Source of the DNA: Vallitalea longa
Lineage (GTDB): Bacteria; Bacillota; Clostridia; Lachnospirales; Vallitaleaceae
Assembly: GCF_027923465.1 (NCBI RefSeq)
Contig: NZ_BRLB01000002.1
Span: 298,443 to 362,442 of the forward strand
Reading direction: 5' to 3'
DNA: 64,000 nt
In this document: positions 43,783 to 54,532 of the stretch, in pieces
Layout of the letters: the number at the start of each line of letters is the position of its first letter
How positions within the stretch are numbered: position 1 is the first letter of the stretch
Notes under the pieces: generated by a model
The model's input: only the letters and a program-made list of their open reading frames with translations
Database searches by the model: none
What the model was told of the DNA's origin: nothing
Translations under genes and position numbers: made by a program

Positions 43783-45138
43783 CTATTGACTTTCCAACTC
43801 ATATACACACTGCTTAAACAAATTTCCTCTCTCTTCAAAGTTCTTAAACATATCCCAACTGGCACATGCTGGTGATAATAATACATTTTCACCTGACTTC
43901 GCTAAAGAATACGCTTTATATACTGCTTCTTCAAGTGTATCCACTTGATAAATTTCATTAAAACCATTTTCCCTAGCAGCATTTTCAATCTTATGAGCTG
44001 TTTCGCCAAATAAAATTAAACCTCTTACTTTATTATCAAAAGCTTTTATCCAATCGTCATAACTTGAACCTTTATCCATTCCACCACCTATTAAGATTGT
44101 ATTACTCTTCATGGATTTTATACCATTTATAGCAGCATCCTCATTAGTGGCCTTCGAGTCATTAAAATATTTGACTCCTTTTATTGTAGTTACATATTCA
44201 ACTCTATGTGCAACTCCTTTGAAATTTTTTATAACATCTTTAATTACGTTTAAAGGAACATTCATACACAATGTAATAGCTACAGCAGCCATAATGTTTT
44301 CAACATTATGTTCACCTAATTCAGTAACATCAATAATCTTTTCTTCTTTATTATTGATGTTAGTACATAACAATCCATTTTTTATATATACACCTTTTTC
44401 ATATTCAAAAGATTCTTTGCTGAAAAAATATACATTACAAGTAATTTTATTAACTAGATCTCTGCAAATTTCATTATCATAATTAAGAATACAAAAATCA
44501 TCTTTCGTCTGGTTCTCGGTAATTCTAAGTTTTGCATTAATATAGTTTTCATATGTCTTATGTCTATTAAGATGGTCAGGTGTAATATTCAATATTGCAC
44601 TTACTCTTGGAGCAAATTCATGTATTGTCTCTAATTGGAAACTGCTTATTTCAGCTATAACCTTTGAATCTTCATTAGTTCTGCAGACTATTTGTGAAAA
44701 AGGTATGCCTATATTACCCACAACATAAGTACTATCATAATATGACTCCATAATCTGTCCAACAAGAGTTGTTGTAGTCGTTTTACCATTAGTACCAGTT
44801 ATAGCAACAATGTCAGATTCACAAAATCTATACGATAATTCTATTTCACTCCAAACAGGTATATTAAGTTCATAAGCTTTTTTTACAAAAGGTAAGTCCA
44901 AAGGTACTCCAGGGCTTATGATTATCAAATCTGTATCATTTAGTATAGTATAGTCAAAATCTCCAAATATGAATTTGGGTTTAAAATCATCCAATAACTT
45001 TATACTGTCAATTAATTGTTCTTTACTTTTTCCATCATATACTGTGACATTAGCTTTTTTTTCTAAGCATAGTTTAGCTGCACTTATACCACTCAATGCC
45101 ATACCTATGACTAGTATATTTTTATCTCTTAATTCCAT
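43783..45138 (-). CDS. murD: UDP-N-acetylmuramoylalanine--D-glutamate ligase
   Basis: 451 residues. Rossmann-like NILVIGMALSGISAAKLC, ATP loop VAITGTNGKTTTTTL, and LNITPDHLNRH plus FNDSKATNEDA of Mur ligases. Adds D-Glu to UDP-MurNAc-Ala. Tightly between mraY and spoVE. Confidence 0.97.
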   Translation of the reverse strand: MELRDKNILVIGMALSGISAAKLCLEKKANVTVYDGKSKEQLIDSIKLLDDFKPKFIFGDFDYTILNDTDLIIISPGVPLDLPFVKKAYELNIPVWSEIELSYRFCESDIVAITGTNGKTTTTTLVGQIMESYYDSTYVVGNIGIPFSQIVCRTNEDSKVIAEISSFQLETIHEFAPRVSAILNITPDHLNRHKTYENYINAKLRITENQTKDDFCILNYDNEICRDLVNKITCNVYFFSKESFEYEKGVYIKNGLLCTNINNKEEKIIDVTELGEHNVENIMAAVAITLCMNVPLNVIKDVIKNFKGVAHRVEYVTTIKGVKYFNDSKATNEDAAINGIKSMKSNTILIGGGMDKGSSYDDWIKAFDNKVRGLILFGETAHKIENAARENGFNEIYQVDTLEEAVYKAYSLAKSGENVLLSPACASWDMFKNFEERGNLFKQCVYELESQ

Positions 45139-45167
45139 TCTAATAGCACTCCTTTATCCTAAGTAAC

Positions 45168-46136
45168 CTAAAAAAATCCGTTAAATGCTAATAAGCCTAT
45201 TAGACTCAATATTGCAGTAACTATACAAAAAACCACAACAACTTTTGTTTCATTCCAGCCTGACAGTTCAAAATGATGGTGTATAGGTGCCATTTTAAAG
45301 AATCTTTTCTTAGTAACTTTGAAATAACCAACTTGAATCATAACTGATAATGCTTCAATTACATATATAAGTCCTACAATCAATAAGAATATAGGCATCT
45401 TCAAGTATATTGCTGTAGCTGCAACAAATCCTCCTAATGCAAGAGAACCTGTATCTCCCATAAAAACTTTGGCAGGATAAGTATTAAATAATAAAAATCC
45501 CAATAAACTACCTACTGCAGCACAAGTAATAGGAGTGATATCACTCTTGATACCAATACTTATAACTGTAAAAAATGTCGCAACAAGTACTGTCACACCA
45601 GATGCTAAACCATCTAGTCCATCTGTTAAATTAACACTGTTCACTGTACCTATCATAATAATGAATACTAAAGGAATATAGAACCATCCTAAATCAAAAG
45701 ACACTCCTCCTGAAAAAGGAATAAACACTTCAGTAGTAAGTCCAGCAACATTAAACATATAATAGCAATATATCCCAGTAATTAAAAATTGAGCTATAAT
45801 TTTTTGATATGCCTTCAATCCTAAAGAACGTTTCATGACTACTTTAATAAAATCGTCCATAAATCCTATAATACCAAATCCAAGTGTAGCAAGTAGTATA
45901 GGTACAATATCAGGATTACTACCTACATATATGAGTGAAGTAAAAAATAGTCCAGCTAATATTACTACTCCTCCCATAGTAGGTGTTCCTGCTTTTTTTA
46001 AGTGAGTTCTTGGTCCATCATCCCTAACGAATTGACCTAATTTCAATCTAGCCAAAAAAGGAATAACAATTGGGCATAATACCACACTTATAAAAAAAGA
46101 TATTAGTACTGGTATTATAAAGGATGTATTTGTCAT
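45168..46136 (-). CDS. mraY: Phospho-N-acetylmuramoyl-pentapeptide transferase
   Basis: 322 residues from ATG 46136 (GAGGTGG 5 nt upstream; the in-frame GTG at 46145 overlaps it). Ten membrane helices; active-site motifs GTPTMGGVVILAG, GFMDDFIKV, NLTDGLDGLASG and the HHHFE triad near the end. Makes lipid I on undecaprenyl phosphate. Confidence 0.97.
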   Translation of the reverse strand: MTNTSFIIPVLISFFISVVLCPIVIPFLARLKLGQFVRDDGPRTHLKKAGTPTMGGVVILAGLFFTSLIYVGSNPDIVPILLATLGFGIIGFMDDFIKVVMKRSLGLKAYQKIIAQFLITGIYCYYMFNVAGLTTEVFIPFSGGVSFDLGWFYIPLVFIIMIGTVNSVNLTDGLDGLASGVTVLVATFFTVISIGIKSDITPITCAAVGSLLGFLLFNTYPAKVFMGDTGSLALGGFVAATAIYLKMPIFLLIVGLIYVIEALSVMIQVGYFKVTKKRFFKMAPIHHHFELSGWNETKVVVVFCIVTAILSLIGLLAFNGFF

Positions 46137-46175
46137 AAGTTCCACCTCTTCAAATCATTAACTTTCGTTTAACTT

Positions 46176-47576
46176 TTATTTAAATATCGACTGCAATCTT
46201 TCAATTACTTTTTCTAGATGCATACCTCTAGATGCTTTTATTATGATTGTATCTTTAGCTTTAACTAATTCATCTATATCATCTATAAGTTCTTCTTTAG
46301 TTTTATAGTATGATATTTTATTTTTATCTATGCCATTACTCATAGCACCTTCATAAATGTATTTAGAATCTTTTCCTACACATATGATAAAATCAATATT
46401 CTTAGTTGCTGCTACCTTACCAATCCTTGTATGAGTATCTTTTGACATATCTCCCAACTCAAACATATCTCCAAGAACAGCAACTTTCCTACCTTGTGTA
46501 TCCAAAGTTGATAATGTATCAAGTGCCGATATCATTGAGTCTACACTAGCATTATATGCATCATTTATCACAACAATATTATCGTTAAGTTCAATTCTAT
46601 CCATTCTCATTTTTGAAGGCTTATAACTATAAGCACCTTGCTCTATTTCATTAGCAGTCATATTTAAATGATTACCAATTATTATACCTGGTATTATATT
46701 ATATAACATATGTTTTCCAAGAGTATGAATTTTAATATTATATTCTTCATGTGTTCCTGTTATTTTTCCAATCAAGCCATCCCAGCCTAATTCTTTATAA
46801 TCAGATATATAATAATCATTATCATCATTAAATCCAAAAGTTAAAGTATTGAAAGGAATATTTTCTTTCAGTTTTCTTAAATAAGGATCATCCCCATTCA
46901 AGATAACCAATCCATCTTTCTTAAGGAAATCAAGTATTTCACTTTTAGCTTTTAGAATATTATTTTTAGTTCCAAAATATTCAATATGCGCTTCACCTAT
47001 ATTCGTAATAACAGCAATATCAGGTCTAGCTATTTCACTTAATCTATGAAGTTCTCCATAATGATTCATTCCCATTTCAAGAACTACTACTTCATGTCTA
47101 TCTTCTAATTTAAAAATAGTAAGGGGAAGCCCTATTTCATTATTAAAATTGCCTATTGTTTTGTGTACATCATACTTGACGCTTAATATTGAGCCAATCA
47201 TTTCTTTGCAACTAGTTTTACCTACGCTTCCAGTAACTGCAACTATAGGTATCTTAAACAAAGAAAGATAATACTTCGCAAAATCCTTTAATGCTTTTTT
47301 AGTATCGCTAACCAGTATACCAATTTGATTGGAAGGAATCCTACTCTTATCTTCCGTAAAACATATCATAGCACCTTTTTCATAAGCCATTGATATGAAA
47401 TTATGACCATCAAAGTTATCTCCCTTTATAGGTATAAATATATCGTTTTCTGCTATGGTTCTAGAATCAATTGAAATGTTGTTATATTTCCAATTGATAT
47501 CTTCTCTTAACAATTCCTGATTAACTATATGTCCACTGACTTCTTCTGCAATTTTTTCAATACTTACTTGTTTCAT
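46176..47576 (-). CDS. murF: UDP-MurNAc-tripeptide--D-Ala-D-Ala ligase
   Basis: 466 residues. Walker-like VAVTGSVGKTSCKEMIGSIL, EMGMNHYGELHRLS, and INDAYNASVDSM are MurF signatures. Adds D-Ala-D-Ala to complete the UDP-MurNAc-pentapeptide. In line with murE and mraY. Confidence 0.97.
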   Translation of the reverse strand: MKQVSIEKIAEEVSGHIVNQELLREDINWKYNNISIDSRTIAENDIFIPIKGDNFDGHNFISMAYEKGAMICFTEDKSRIPSNQIGILVSDTKKALKDFAKYYLSLFKIPIVAVTGSVGKTSCKEMIGSILSVKYDVHKTIGNFNNEIGLPLTIFKLEDRHEVVVLEMGMNHYGELHRLSEIARPDIAVITNIGEAHIEYFGTKNNILKAKSEILDFLKKDGLVILNGDDPYLRKLKENIPFNTLTFGFNDDNDYYISDYKELGWDGLIGKITGTHEEYNIKIHTLGKHMLYNIIPGIIIGNHLNMTANEIEQGAYSYKPSKMRMDRIELNDNIVVINDAYNASVDSMISALDTLSTLDTQGRKVAVLGDMFELGDMSKDTHTRIGKVAATKNIDFIICVGKDSKYIYEGAMSNGIDKNKISYYKTKEELIDDIDELVKAKDTIIIKASRGMHLEKVIERLQSIFK

Positions 47577-47604
47577 TAAAATATCATTTCCTTTCTAAGG
47601 CTAC

Positions 47605-49062
47605 CTATTCTTCTGTCATAAAATAATTCAAAACTACTTCAGCATCATCAAAATGGATGACCTTATCATGCAGAATCTGATAATCTTCATGACCTTTACC
47701 CGCAATTAATATAAGATCTCCTTTTTGTGCCATAGAAAGAGCTTTCTGAATACCTTCTAATCTATCTGGTATTTTAACATATTCACATTCAGTTTTTTTC
47801 ATGCCTATTTCTACTTCATTTATGATTGAAACTGGATCTTCTGTTCTAGGATTATCTGATGTAATCACACAGAAATCAGAATTATTACCAGCAATTTCAC
47901 CCATCACAGGTCTTTTACTCGTGTCTCTATCGCCACCACAACCGAATACAGTAATGATTCTAGCTTTTGCAAATTCTTTCATTGATTGTAGTACATTCAG
48001 TAAACCATCTGGAGCATGTGCATAATCAACTATCACTGTGTAACCTTTATCACTTGTAAAAGATTGGAATCTTCCTCTAATGCCTTTATTCTTTTTTAAT
48101 CCTCTAATAACAACATCCATAGGAACCCCTAGTGCCAAACAAGCTCCCATTGAAGCCAAAGCATTATATACACTGAATTTTCCTGGAGTATTAAGAGATA
48201 CTTGGTGTGTCTCTCCCTCATAAACTACATTAAAAGTAACCCCGTTCAAATCAATATTCAGATCAGCAGCATTTAGGTCTGCTTTCTCATTCTCTATACC
48301 ATAAGTAAGATATCTTTTACATGTTCCATTTTCTATCATATATGGCCCATATTTATCATCTATGTTTATGACTCCTATTTCACACATCTTGAACAATTTC
48401 AACTTTGCGTCTCTGTAATTTTCCATAGTTTTATGGAAATCCAGATGGTCTAAAGTCAAATTAGTGTAAATACCTACGTCAAACCTACTAGCATCAACCC
48501 TATGTAATGCAAGGGAATGTGATGATACTTCCATTACCACTGCATTAACGTTTTCTTGAAACATATTATAAAATAATTCTTGTAAATCCAGTGATTCTGG
48601 AGTTGTTCTGCTAGCTTTTAAAACTTTATTGCCTATTCTATTCTCTATAGTACCTATAATTCCAGTCTTTTTATCAAATTCCTCTATTATGCTTTTGGTC
48701 AAATAGGTTATAGATGTTTTTCCATTGGTACCAGTTACACCAATAAGTCTAAACTTATCAGAAGGATGATTATAATACCTTTCAGCAATAAATGCAATAA
48801 CTTTTCTTGTATCTTCTACTTTCAGAATAGTTATATCTTTATCAATTCTCTCAATATTATCTTCAACCAAAAGTGCCTTTGCTCCATTAGCTATAGCTTT
48901 TTCAGCATAATCATGACCATCTACTTTAAAGCCTTTGATACATACAAAAAGGCTATTATCTGTCACTTTCCTAGAATCATATTGTATATTAGAAATATTA
49001 ATATTATCATTACCTTGTAATACTTCATAATCTATATTTTTTAACAGTCCCTGTAATTTCAA
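47605..49062 (-). CDS. murE: UDP-MurNAc-Ala-D-Glu--2,6-diaminopimelate ligase
   Basis: 485 residues. GVTGTNGKTSITYLTKSI (ATP loop), VSSHSLALHRVD and the C-terminal DNPRTEDP motif (Asp-Asn-Pro-Arg), which recognises meso-diaminopimelate rather than lysine. So the cell wall is predicted to be DAP-type. Confidence 0.97.
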   Translation of the reverse strand: MKLQGLLKNIDYEVLQGNDNINISNIQYDSRKVTDNSLFVCIKGFKVDGHDYAEKAIANGAKALLVEDNIERIDKDITILKVEDTRKVIAFIAERYYNHPSDKFRLIGVTGTNGKTSITYLTKSIIEEFDKKTGIIGTIENRIGNKVLKASRTTPESLDLQELFYNMFQENVNAVVMEVSSHSLALHRVDASRFDVGIYTNLTLDHLDFHKTMENYRDAKLKLFKMCEIGVINIDDKYGPYMIENGTCKRYLTYGIENEKADLNAADLNIDLNGVTFNVVYEGETHQVSLNTPGKFSVYNALASMGACLALGVPMDVVIRGLKKNKGIRGRFQSFTSDKGYTVIVDYAHAPDGLLNVLQSMKEFAKARIITVFGCGGDRDTSKRPVMGEIAGNNSDFCVITSDNPRTEDPVSIINEVEIGMKKTECEYVKIPDRLEGIQKALSMAQKGDLILIAGKGHEDYQILHDKVIHFDDAEVVLNYFMTEE

Positions 49063-49147
49063 ACTATCTCCTCCAAACTATGAGAATTATATTTATCTAT
49101 AATAATTCTCTAAACTATAATTTACCATTAATATTACCATAATTTTT

Positions 49148-51073
49148 TTATTCTGCAAAGAGAATTAATTTACTGTCTCTATTAACTTTATCATTTGGTA
49201 AAGGAAACTGCTCCGTTATAGTATCTCCATTACCAATATTTACTATTTCCAATTCAATATCTTTTAGTATTTTTTTTGCTTCATCTATATTCTTACCCAA
49301 TAAATCAGGTATAGTAACTTCTCCAACCTTAAATTCATCAAAATCCCTTTGAACATACTGTGGATTAATTCCCATATATGGTAAAATATTTTCATATAAC
49401 TCTCTTATTACAGGAGCTGCAACAGTTCCACCATAATATATACCCTCTGGTTCATCAACTAGTACCAGTGCTATTACTTGGGGATTATCAGCAGGTGCAA
49501 AACCCAAGAATGAAGATATATACTTGTTACTACTTCTAGGAAGTTTTTCAGAAGTGGCAGTTTTTCCTCCCACTTTGTAACCTGGTACATAACATCTTCT
49601 TCCTGTTCCTTCTGAAACAACACTTTCTAATAAAGTTGCCATCGTATCAGAAGTTTCTTTACTTATAGCTGTCTTTGAATTGTCATATTCAAGTATCTCT
49701 ACAATCTCTCCATCTGGATCGATAATTTCCACACCCAAATGAGGAGTTACCAACTTTCCACCGTTAACCACTGATGCACCAGCTCTTATAAGCTGTAATG
49801 GTGTAATCTGAAAAGACTGTCCAAATGACATTGTAGCAAGCTCTACAGGTCCGATATTAGCTTTTTTATGCATAATGCTTACAGCTTCTCCAGGTAAATC
49901 AATACCAGTTTTATGCAATAACCCGAATTTATCAAAATATTTAAGGAAATTATCGACACCTAATCTTTCAGCAACTGCCATAAATACTGGGTTACATGAA
50001 TTCTGTACACCTTCAACGAAAGTTTCAGAACCATGACCTCCTGCTTTATGACACCTTATTCTTCTGTCTGCTACTATACTATATCCTGGGCAGAAAAAAG
50101 TATCGTCAAGTTTCACAACACCTTCTTCAAGTCCCGCCGAAGCAGTAACGACTTTAAAAGTGGAACCTGGTTCATAAGTATCATTTATACAATAATTTCT
50201 CCATATCTGATTAAGTATATTTTGTTGTTCTTTAGTTGAATCAACTTGTAGATCTCCTAAATAAAATGGATCATTGAGATCAAAATCAGGTTTATTGGCC
50301 ATAGCATATATTTCCCCATTTTGGGGATTCATTACTATAATTGAACCTCTATTGGCATTTTTCGATATGAGTACCTTTTCCAGTGCTTGTTCAGCATATT
50401 TTTGAATATTAACATCCAAACTGGTAACTAAATGATTACCGGGTACTGGCTCTCTTCTACCTTCTGCTACATTTTCGATTTCAATACCTTTGGCATTGGT
50501 TTTAGTTAATATCATACCTACTTCGCCTTTTAGATATTCATCATATTTTACTTCAAGGCCGATAATTCCTTGATTATCTTTTCCAACAAAACCAATAACA
50601 TGAGAAGCCAAAGTAGAATATGGGTAGATCCTTTTGTAATCTTCATCTATTACAACTCCATCTAGATCATACTCTCTTATCTCATCTGCTACTTCTTTTT
50701 CAACATTCATTTTTATTCTTTCGAGTGCTACTTTATTCTCTACTTTTTTCTTGACAAAATCATATTCAAGTTCTAATTTGTCACATAAAACTTCTATAAC
50801 TTTTTCTTTATCTGTAATTTGATTATGTATAACAGAAACACATGTTACCGATTTGTTTACTGCTATAGGTTCTTTATTTCTGTCAAGTATATTCCCTCTT
50901 TCAGATTTTATGACTCTTTCTCTATTATGAAGTTCTTCAGCTTTTTCCATTAGAAAGTCCACTTGAAATAGCATTATATAACCTATACGAAAACATAAGG
51001 CAAAAAGCATTAAAACAAATATTGAACATATAAAAAATGTTCTTTTCCTATTATGTGTTTTTGTCCTGAACAT
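49148..51073 (-). CDS. spoVD: Spore PBP2-type transpeptidase SpoVD-like, with PASTA domain
   Basis: 641 residues. One N-terminal membrane helix, dimerisation domain, transpeptidase with catalytic STFK (PGSTFKVV), SCN and the third box written K-T-A-T (GGKTATSEK) instead of the usual K-T-G. A single PASTA domain ends it (TIPDLLGKNIDEAKKIL). SpoVD crosslinks spore cortex with SpoVE. The odd third motif (DNA GGAAAAACTGCC) may change beta-lactam reactivity. It is a paralogue of the neighbouring PBP. Confidence 0.93.
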   Translation of the reverse strand: MFRTKTHNRKRTFFICSIFVLMLFALCFRIGYIMLFQVDFLMEKAEELHNRERVIKSERGNILDRNKEPIAVNKSVTCVSVIHNQITDKEKVIEVLCDKLELEYDFVKKKVENKVALERIKMNVEKEVADEIREYDLDGVVIDEDYKRIYPYSTLASHVIGFVGKDNQGIIGLEVKYDEYLKGEVGMILTKTNAKGIEIENVAEGRREPVPGNHLVTSLDVNIQKYAEQALEKVLISKNANRGSIIVMNPQNGEIYAMANKPDFDLNDPFYLGDLQVDSTKEQQNILNQIWRNYCINDTYEPGSTFKVVTASAGLEEGVVKLDDTFFCPGYSIVADRRIRCHKAGGHGSETFVEGVQNSCNPVFMAVAERLGVDNFLKYFDKFGLLHKTGIDLPGEAVSIMHKKANIGPVELATMSFGQSFQITPLQLIRAGASVVNGGKLVTPHLGVEIIDPDGEIVEILEYDNSKTAISKETSDTMATLLESVVSEGTGRRCYVPGYKVGGKTATSEKLPRSSNKYISSFLGFAPADNPQVIALVLVDEPEGIYYGGTVAAPVIRELYENILPYMGINPQYVQRDFDEFKVGEVTIPDLLGKNIDEAKKILKDIELEIVNIGNGDTITEQFPLPNDKVNRDSKLILFAE

Positions 51074-51169
51074 AGTTTCACCATAACATAACTTTTATAT
51101 AATTCTATGAATTTTAGTAAATGTTATGCTAAATTTAAAGGAAACTTAATAATTAATATGAAATAACTT

Positions 51170-53035
51170 TTATTCTACATCTTGATTATTATTAACTTCT
51201 GTTTCATTAGGGCTTGAATTTGTGTTATCTTTTTGTTCAGTTCCTATACGAGGATAAATATTCATATATGGAAGAGCCTTTTCCATTACACTTTTAAAGA
51301 TATTTTGTGCATAGGAGCTCGATGGTTTCGGTACATCTGGTTCATCTATGATTACCAATAACAATAGTTTTGGGTCATCTACTGGAGCGAAACCCATGAA
51401 TGAAACCATCTTCTTGTTTTCTGATCTAGGGAATTTCTCTGCTGTACCTGTTTTTCCTCCTATATCATATCCTTCTATCGATACAGGTTTGGCTGTCCCG
51501 TTAACAACAACTGAATGTAGGGCTTCTTTAATATATTGAGCTGTTTTTGCAGATATCACTTGTCTTACTTCTTTGTTTTTATTAACTTCTACTATATTAC
51601 CATCTTCGTTCACAATTTTTTTCATGACATGTGGTTCATATAGGTATCCCCCATTAATCAATGAACCGAATGCAGAAATAAGTTGTATAGGTGTTATATT
51701 GAAAGTCTGTCCAAATGAGCTTGTAGCAAGTTCAACAGGTCCTATTTCTTCTTGTTTATGTAATGTCGAATTTCCCTCTCCTATTAAATCAATATTAGTT
51801 TTTGAATCAAATCCAAATAATTTTTGGTAATCACAAAAAATCTCTTTACCAATCTTTGCACCTATATCCATAAATGCCACATTACATGAATTCTCCAATG
51901 CTCCAACTATAGTCAAATCACCATGTCCTCCACCTTTCCAACAAGCAATATGTCTGTTATATAGAGTTTTACTACCACTACAGTGAAAAGTTTCAGATAA
52001 ACCTACTTTCTTTTCTTCTATAGCTGCTGCTGCTACAAAAGGTTTAAAAGTCGAACCTGGTTCATAAGTATCACTTATATTAAAATTACGCCATAGTCCA
52101 TTAAGGAAATTGGATTTTTTCTCTAATGGCATATTCTTAATTTCTTCTTCAGTGAAATAAGCAGTCAAATCATATGGATCATTCAAGTTATAATCTGGAT
52201 AACTTGCCATTGCAAGCACTTCCCCATTTTGTGGATTAGTAGCGATGGCATAAATATTCTTAGGTTTACAAACTTCCAGATTTGCTTTTATAGCTTCTTC
52301 TAGATAATATTGAATAGTCTGATCTATAGTCAATATTATATCATTACCGTTTTTGGGTTCTATATACATATTTTGTATATACTTACCGTCATTTATAACA
52401 CCGAATTCTCTACCTTCTTCTCCACGAAGATAGCCTTCAAAACTTTCCTCTACACCCCAACATCCTTGCTTGTTATTATTGACGAATCCCAATACATCTG
52501 AAAGCATGTTATTGTTAGGATATATTCTCTTGTATGATTCCACAAGATTTAGCCCTTTATATTTTCTGTTGCTTATATCTTGAAAATCTTTTTCAATGTC
52601 ATTATAATTAAGCTTAGTCGCCAATACTTCATAATTACTGAAATTTCGATTCTTTAATAAGTCTCTAAGTGTAGATTCTTCAAATTCATAAGTATTAACC
52701 AAAAAATCAACTGTTTTATCAATATCTTTTTCTTTACATTTTGATAAAACCCCTGGATCAAAGATTAAATCATACACTTTTTTGCTCTCTGCAAAAATTC
52801 TTCCGTTCCTATCGTAGATTGTCCCCCGTTTAGGTTCTAATAAATTATTATATCTGATACTGTTATTAACCTGCTGCGACAACACATTCTTTTTATAGTT
52901 AACACTGTCAGCATTAACTATAGAACATATTTTAACTATCAATAGTGCAATACATATAATAAAAATAAAGAAAAGGAGAAATAAATTCCTTTTCGCTTTG
53001 TAAGTATGTTTACTTATGCTATTCAATGAAATCAC
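51170..53035 (-). CDS. ftsI: Septal PBP2 (FtsI/PBP2B-like transpeptidase)
   Basis: 621 residues. Membrane helix at ~15-40; catalytic STFK (PGSTFKPF), SCN (NSCNVAFM) and KTG (GGKTGTAEK). No PASTA; acidic/Asn-rich tail. The septal transpeptidase paired with FtsW. GTG at 53035 overlaps the ftsL stop; the TTG at 53026 is an alternative better spaced from AAGGGAAGGTGA. Resemblance to spoVD (DTYEPGSTFK in both) suggests an old tandem duplication. Confidence 0.93.
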   Translation of the reverse strand: MISLNSISKHTYKAKRNLFLLFFIFIICIALLIVKICSIVNADSVNYKKNVLSQQVNNSIRYNNLLEPKRGTIYDRNGRIFAESKKVYDLIFDPGVLSKCKEKDIDKTVDFLVNTYEFEESTLRDLLKNRNFSNYEVLATKLNYNDIEKDFQDISNRKYKGLNLVESYKRIYPNNNMLSDVLGFVNNNKQGCWGVEESFEGYLRGEEGREFGVINDGKYIQNMYIEPKNGNDIILTIDQTIQYYLEEAIKANLEVCKPKNIYAIATNPQNGEVLAMASYPDYNLNDPYDLTAYFTEEEIKNMPLEKKSNFLNGLWRNFNISDTYEPGSTFKPFVAAAAIEEKKVGLSETFHCSGSKTLYNRHIACWKGGGHGDLTIVGALENSCNVAFMDIGAKIGKEIFCDYQKLFGFDSKTNIDLIGEGNSTLHKQEEIGPVELATSSFGQTFNITPIQLISAFGSLINGGYLYEPHVMKKIVNEDGNIVEVNKNKEVRQVISAKTAQYIKEALHSVVVNGTAKPVSIEGYDIGGKTGTAEKFPRSENKKMVSFMGFAPVDDPKLLLLVIIDEPDVPKPSSSYAQNIFKSVMEKALPYMNIYPRIGTEQKDNTNSSPNETEVNNNQDVE

Positions 53036-53556
53036 CTTCCCTTTGATAAAATGAAGCCAAAGATGTTTATTATATTTTCTTCTTGTTCCTTAGTTTCCGT
53101 GATCTCATTTAATTGTTCTGTGTAACTATTCTCTGCAACATCTAATTTAGCAATCTGATTCTCACTAGGTACTACCATGCCGAGCTTAGTAGTTGCAATT
53201 TCATAAACCTGATTAAGATCTATATTGGTATTCATTCCTTCTTCAATTAATTTATTATTTCTTTTGAGATTGTTGAGTTTGTTTTCTAATTTAACAATAT
53301 TATCGCATCTGTCTGATACAGTGAATTGAGTCTTAAGCATAACGATACACATTAACATGGTAATGCATAAAACAGCTAGAAACTTCATTTTATATCTGTA
53401 TTTTCTAACAACTCTTCTATGACCCTGATTAGGCCTTGCTGTGTTAGAATGTTGTCTATCATATGAATCATTAGTATTATAATCTCTATCTAATTTAGTT
53501 GCATTATTACCAATTACATATAATTCATTATTGATATTACGATATCTTTTCCCCAT
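53032..53556 (-). CDS. ftsL: Cell division protein FtsL-like
   Basis: 174 residues. Basic N-terminus, one membrane helix (FLAVLCITMLMCIVMLK) and a leucine/asparagine coiled coil (IVKLENKLNNLKRNNKLIEEG), then a disordered acidic end. Small size, topology and place between rsmH and the PBP gene mark FtsL, which forms a complex with DivIB/FtsQ and DivIC/FtsB. Sequence itself is poorly conserved in the family. Confidence 0.85.
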   Translation of the reverse strand: MGKRYRNINNELYVIGNNATKLDRDYNTNDSYDRQHSNTARPNQGHRRVVRKYRYKMKFLAVLCITMLMCIVMLKTQFTVSDRCDNIVKLENKLNNLKRNNKLIEEGMNTNIDLNQVYEIATTKLGMVVPSENQIAKLDVAENSYTEQLNEITETKEQEENIINIFGFILSKGR

Positions 53557-54501
53557 CTACTTCACCTCAACTTTCTCAAAAATTCTAAGCTTAGCACTTC
53601 TAGATCTACTGTTATTTGTTTGCTCTTCTTCAGTAGCTATTATGGGCTTTCTAGTTATTATCTTTCCTTTGGATTTCTTGTTACAAACACATACTGGAAA
53701 ATCTGGAGGACAAGTACAAGGATCTTGATTATCTTTAAAAGCTCGCTTAACTATTCTATCTTCTAATGAATGAAAAGTTATTATACAGAGCCTTCCTCCA
53801 TCGTTAAGTCTATCTATCATATCATTTAACGTATTCTTCAATACATTTAGTTCTTGATTCAATTCTATCCTAATTGCTTGAAATGTTCTCTTAGCAGGAT
53901 GTCCACCTTTTCTCATAGCTTTATTAGGTATTGAGCTTCTAATGATATCAACTAATTGTAATGTTGTTGTTATAGGTGTTTCCTGTCTTGCTGCAACAAT
54001 ATTCCTTACAATTCTCGAAGCCCATTTTTCTTCTCCATAAGCCCTTATGACTTTTATCAATTCAGCTTCACTATAATTATTAACAATATCAGCTGCTGTA
54101 GTTGTTTGTCTTGTATCCATACGCATATCAAGAGGAGCATCTTTCATATAAGAAAAACCTCTCTCAGCTGTGTCAAGTTGATGTGATGAAACACCAAGGT
54201 CAAGAAGTATTCCATCTACTTTTTCAATATTTTCTTCATTAATAACTGATTCGAATTGTGAAAAATTAGCTCTGCGTACTTTAACTATATCTTTAAATTC
54301 CAATAATTTTTTTTGACCAGCCTCAATAGCATTTTCATCTTGGTCAATACCTATAAGCAGTCCATTGCTATTTAATTTTTTGCATATTTCGTAAGAATGT
54401 CCCGCGCCTCCAAGAGTTCCATCAATATAAATTCCATTAGGTTTTATATTAAGCCCTTCTATGCATTCCTCTAATAGTACTGACTTATGTTCAAATGCCA
54501 T
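53557..54501 (-). CDS. rsmH: 16S rRNA (cytosine-1402-N4) methyltransferase
   Basis: 314 residues from ATG 54501 (GAGGGAG upstream; the upstream ATG at 54528 has no ribosome site). SAM-binding [31 protein letters not shown], and [16 protein letters not shown] are MraW/RsmH signatures. Also called mraW. Second gene of the dcw operon. Confidence 0.97.
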   Translation of the reverse strand: MAFEHKSVLLEECIEGLNIKPNGIYIDGTLGGAGHSYEICKKLNSNGLLIGIDQDENAIEAGQKKLLEFKDIVKVRRANFSQFESVINEENIEKVDGILLDLGVSSHQLDTAERGFSYMKDAPLDMRMDTRQTTTAADIVNNYSEAELIKVIRAYGEEKWASRIVRNIVAARQETPITTTLQLVDIIRSSIPNKAMRKGGHPAKRTFQAIRIELNQELNVLKNTLNDMIDRLNDGGRLCIITFHSLEDRIVKRAFKDNQDPCTCPPDFPVCVCNKKSKGKIITRKPIIATEEEQTNNSRSRSAKLRIFEKVEVK

Positions 54502-54532
54502 CTTACTCCCTCTTTCTATATATCCCATTTAT

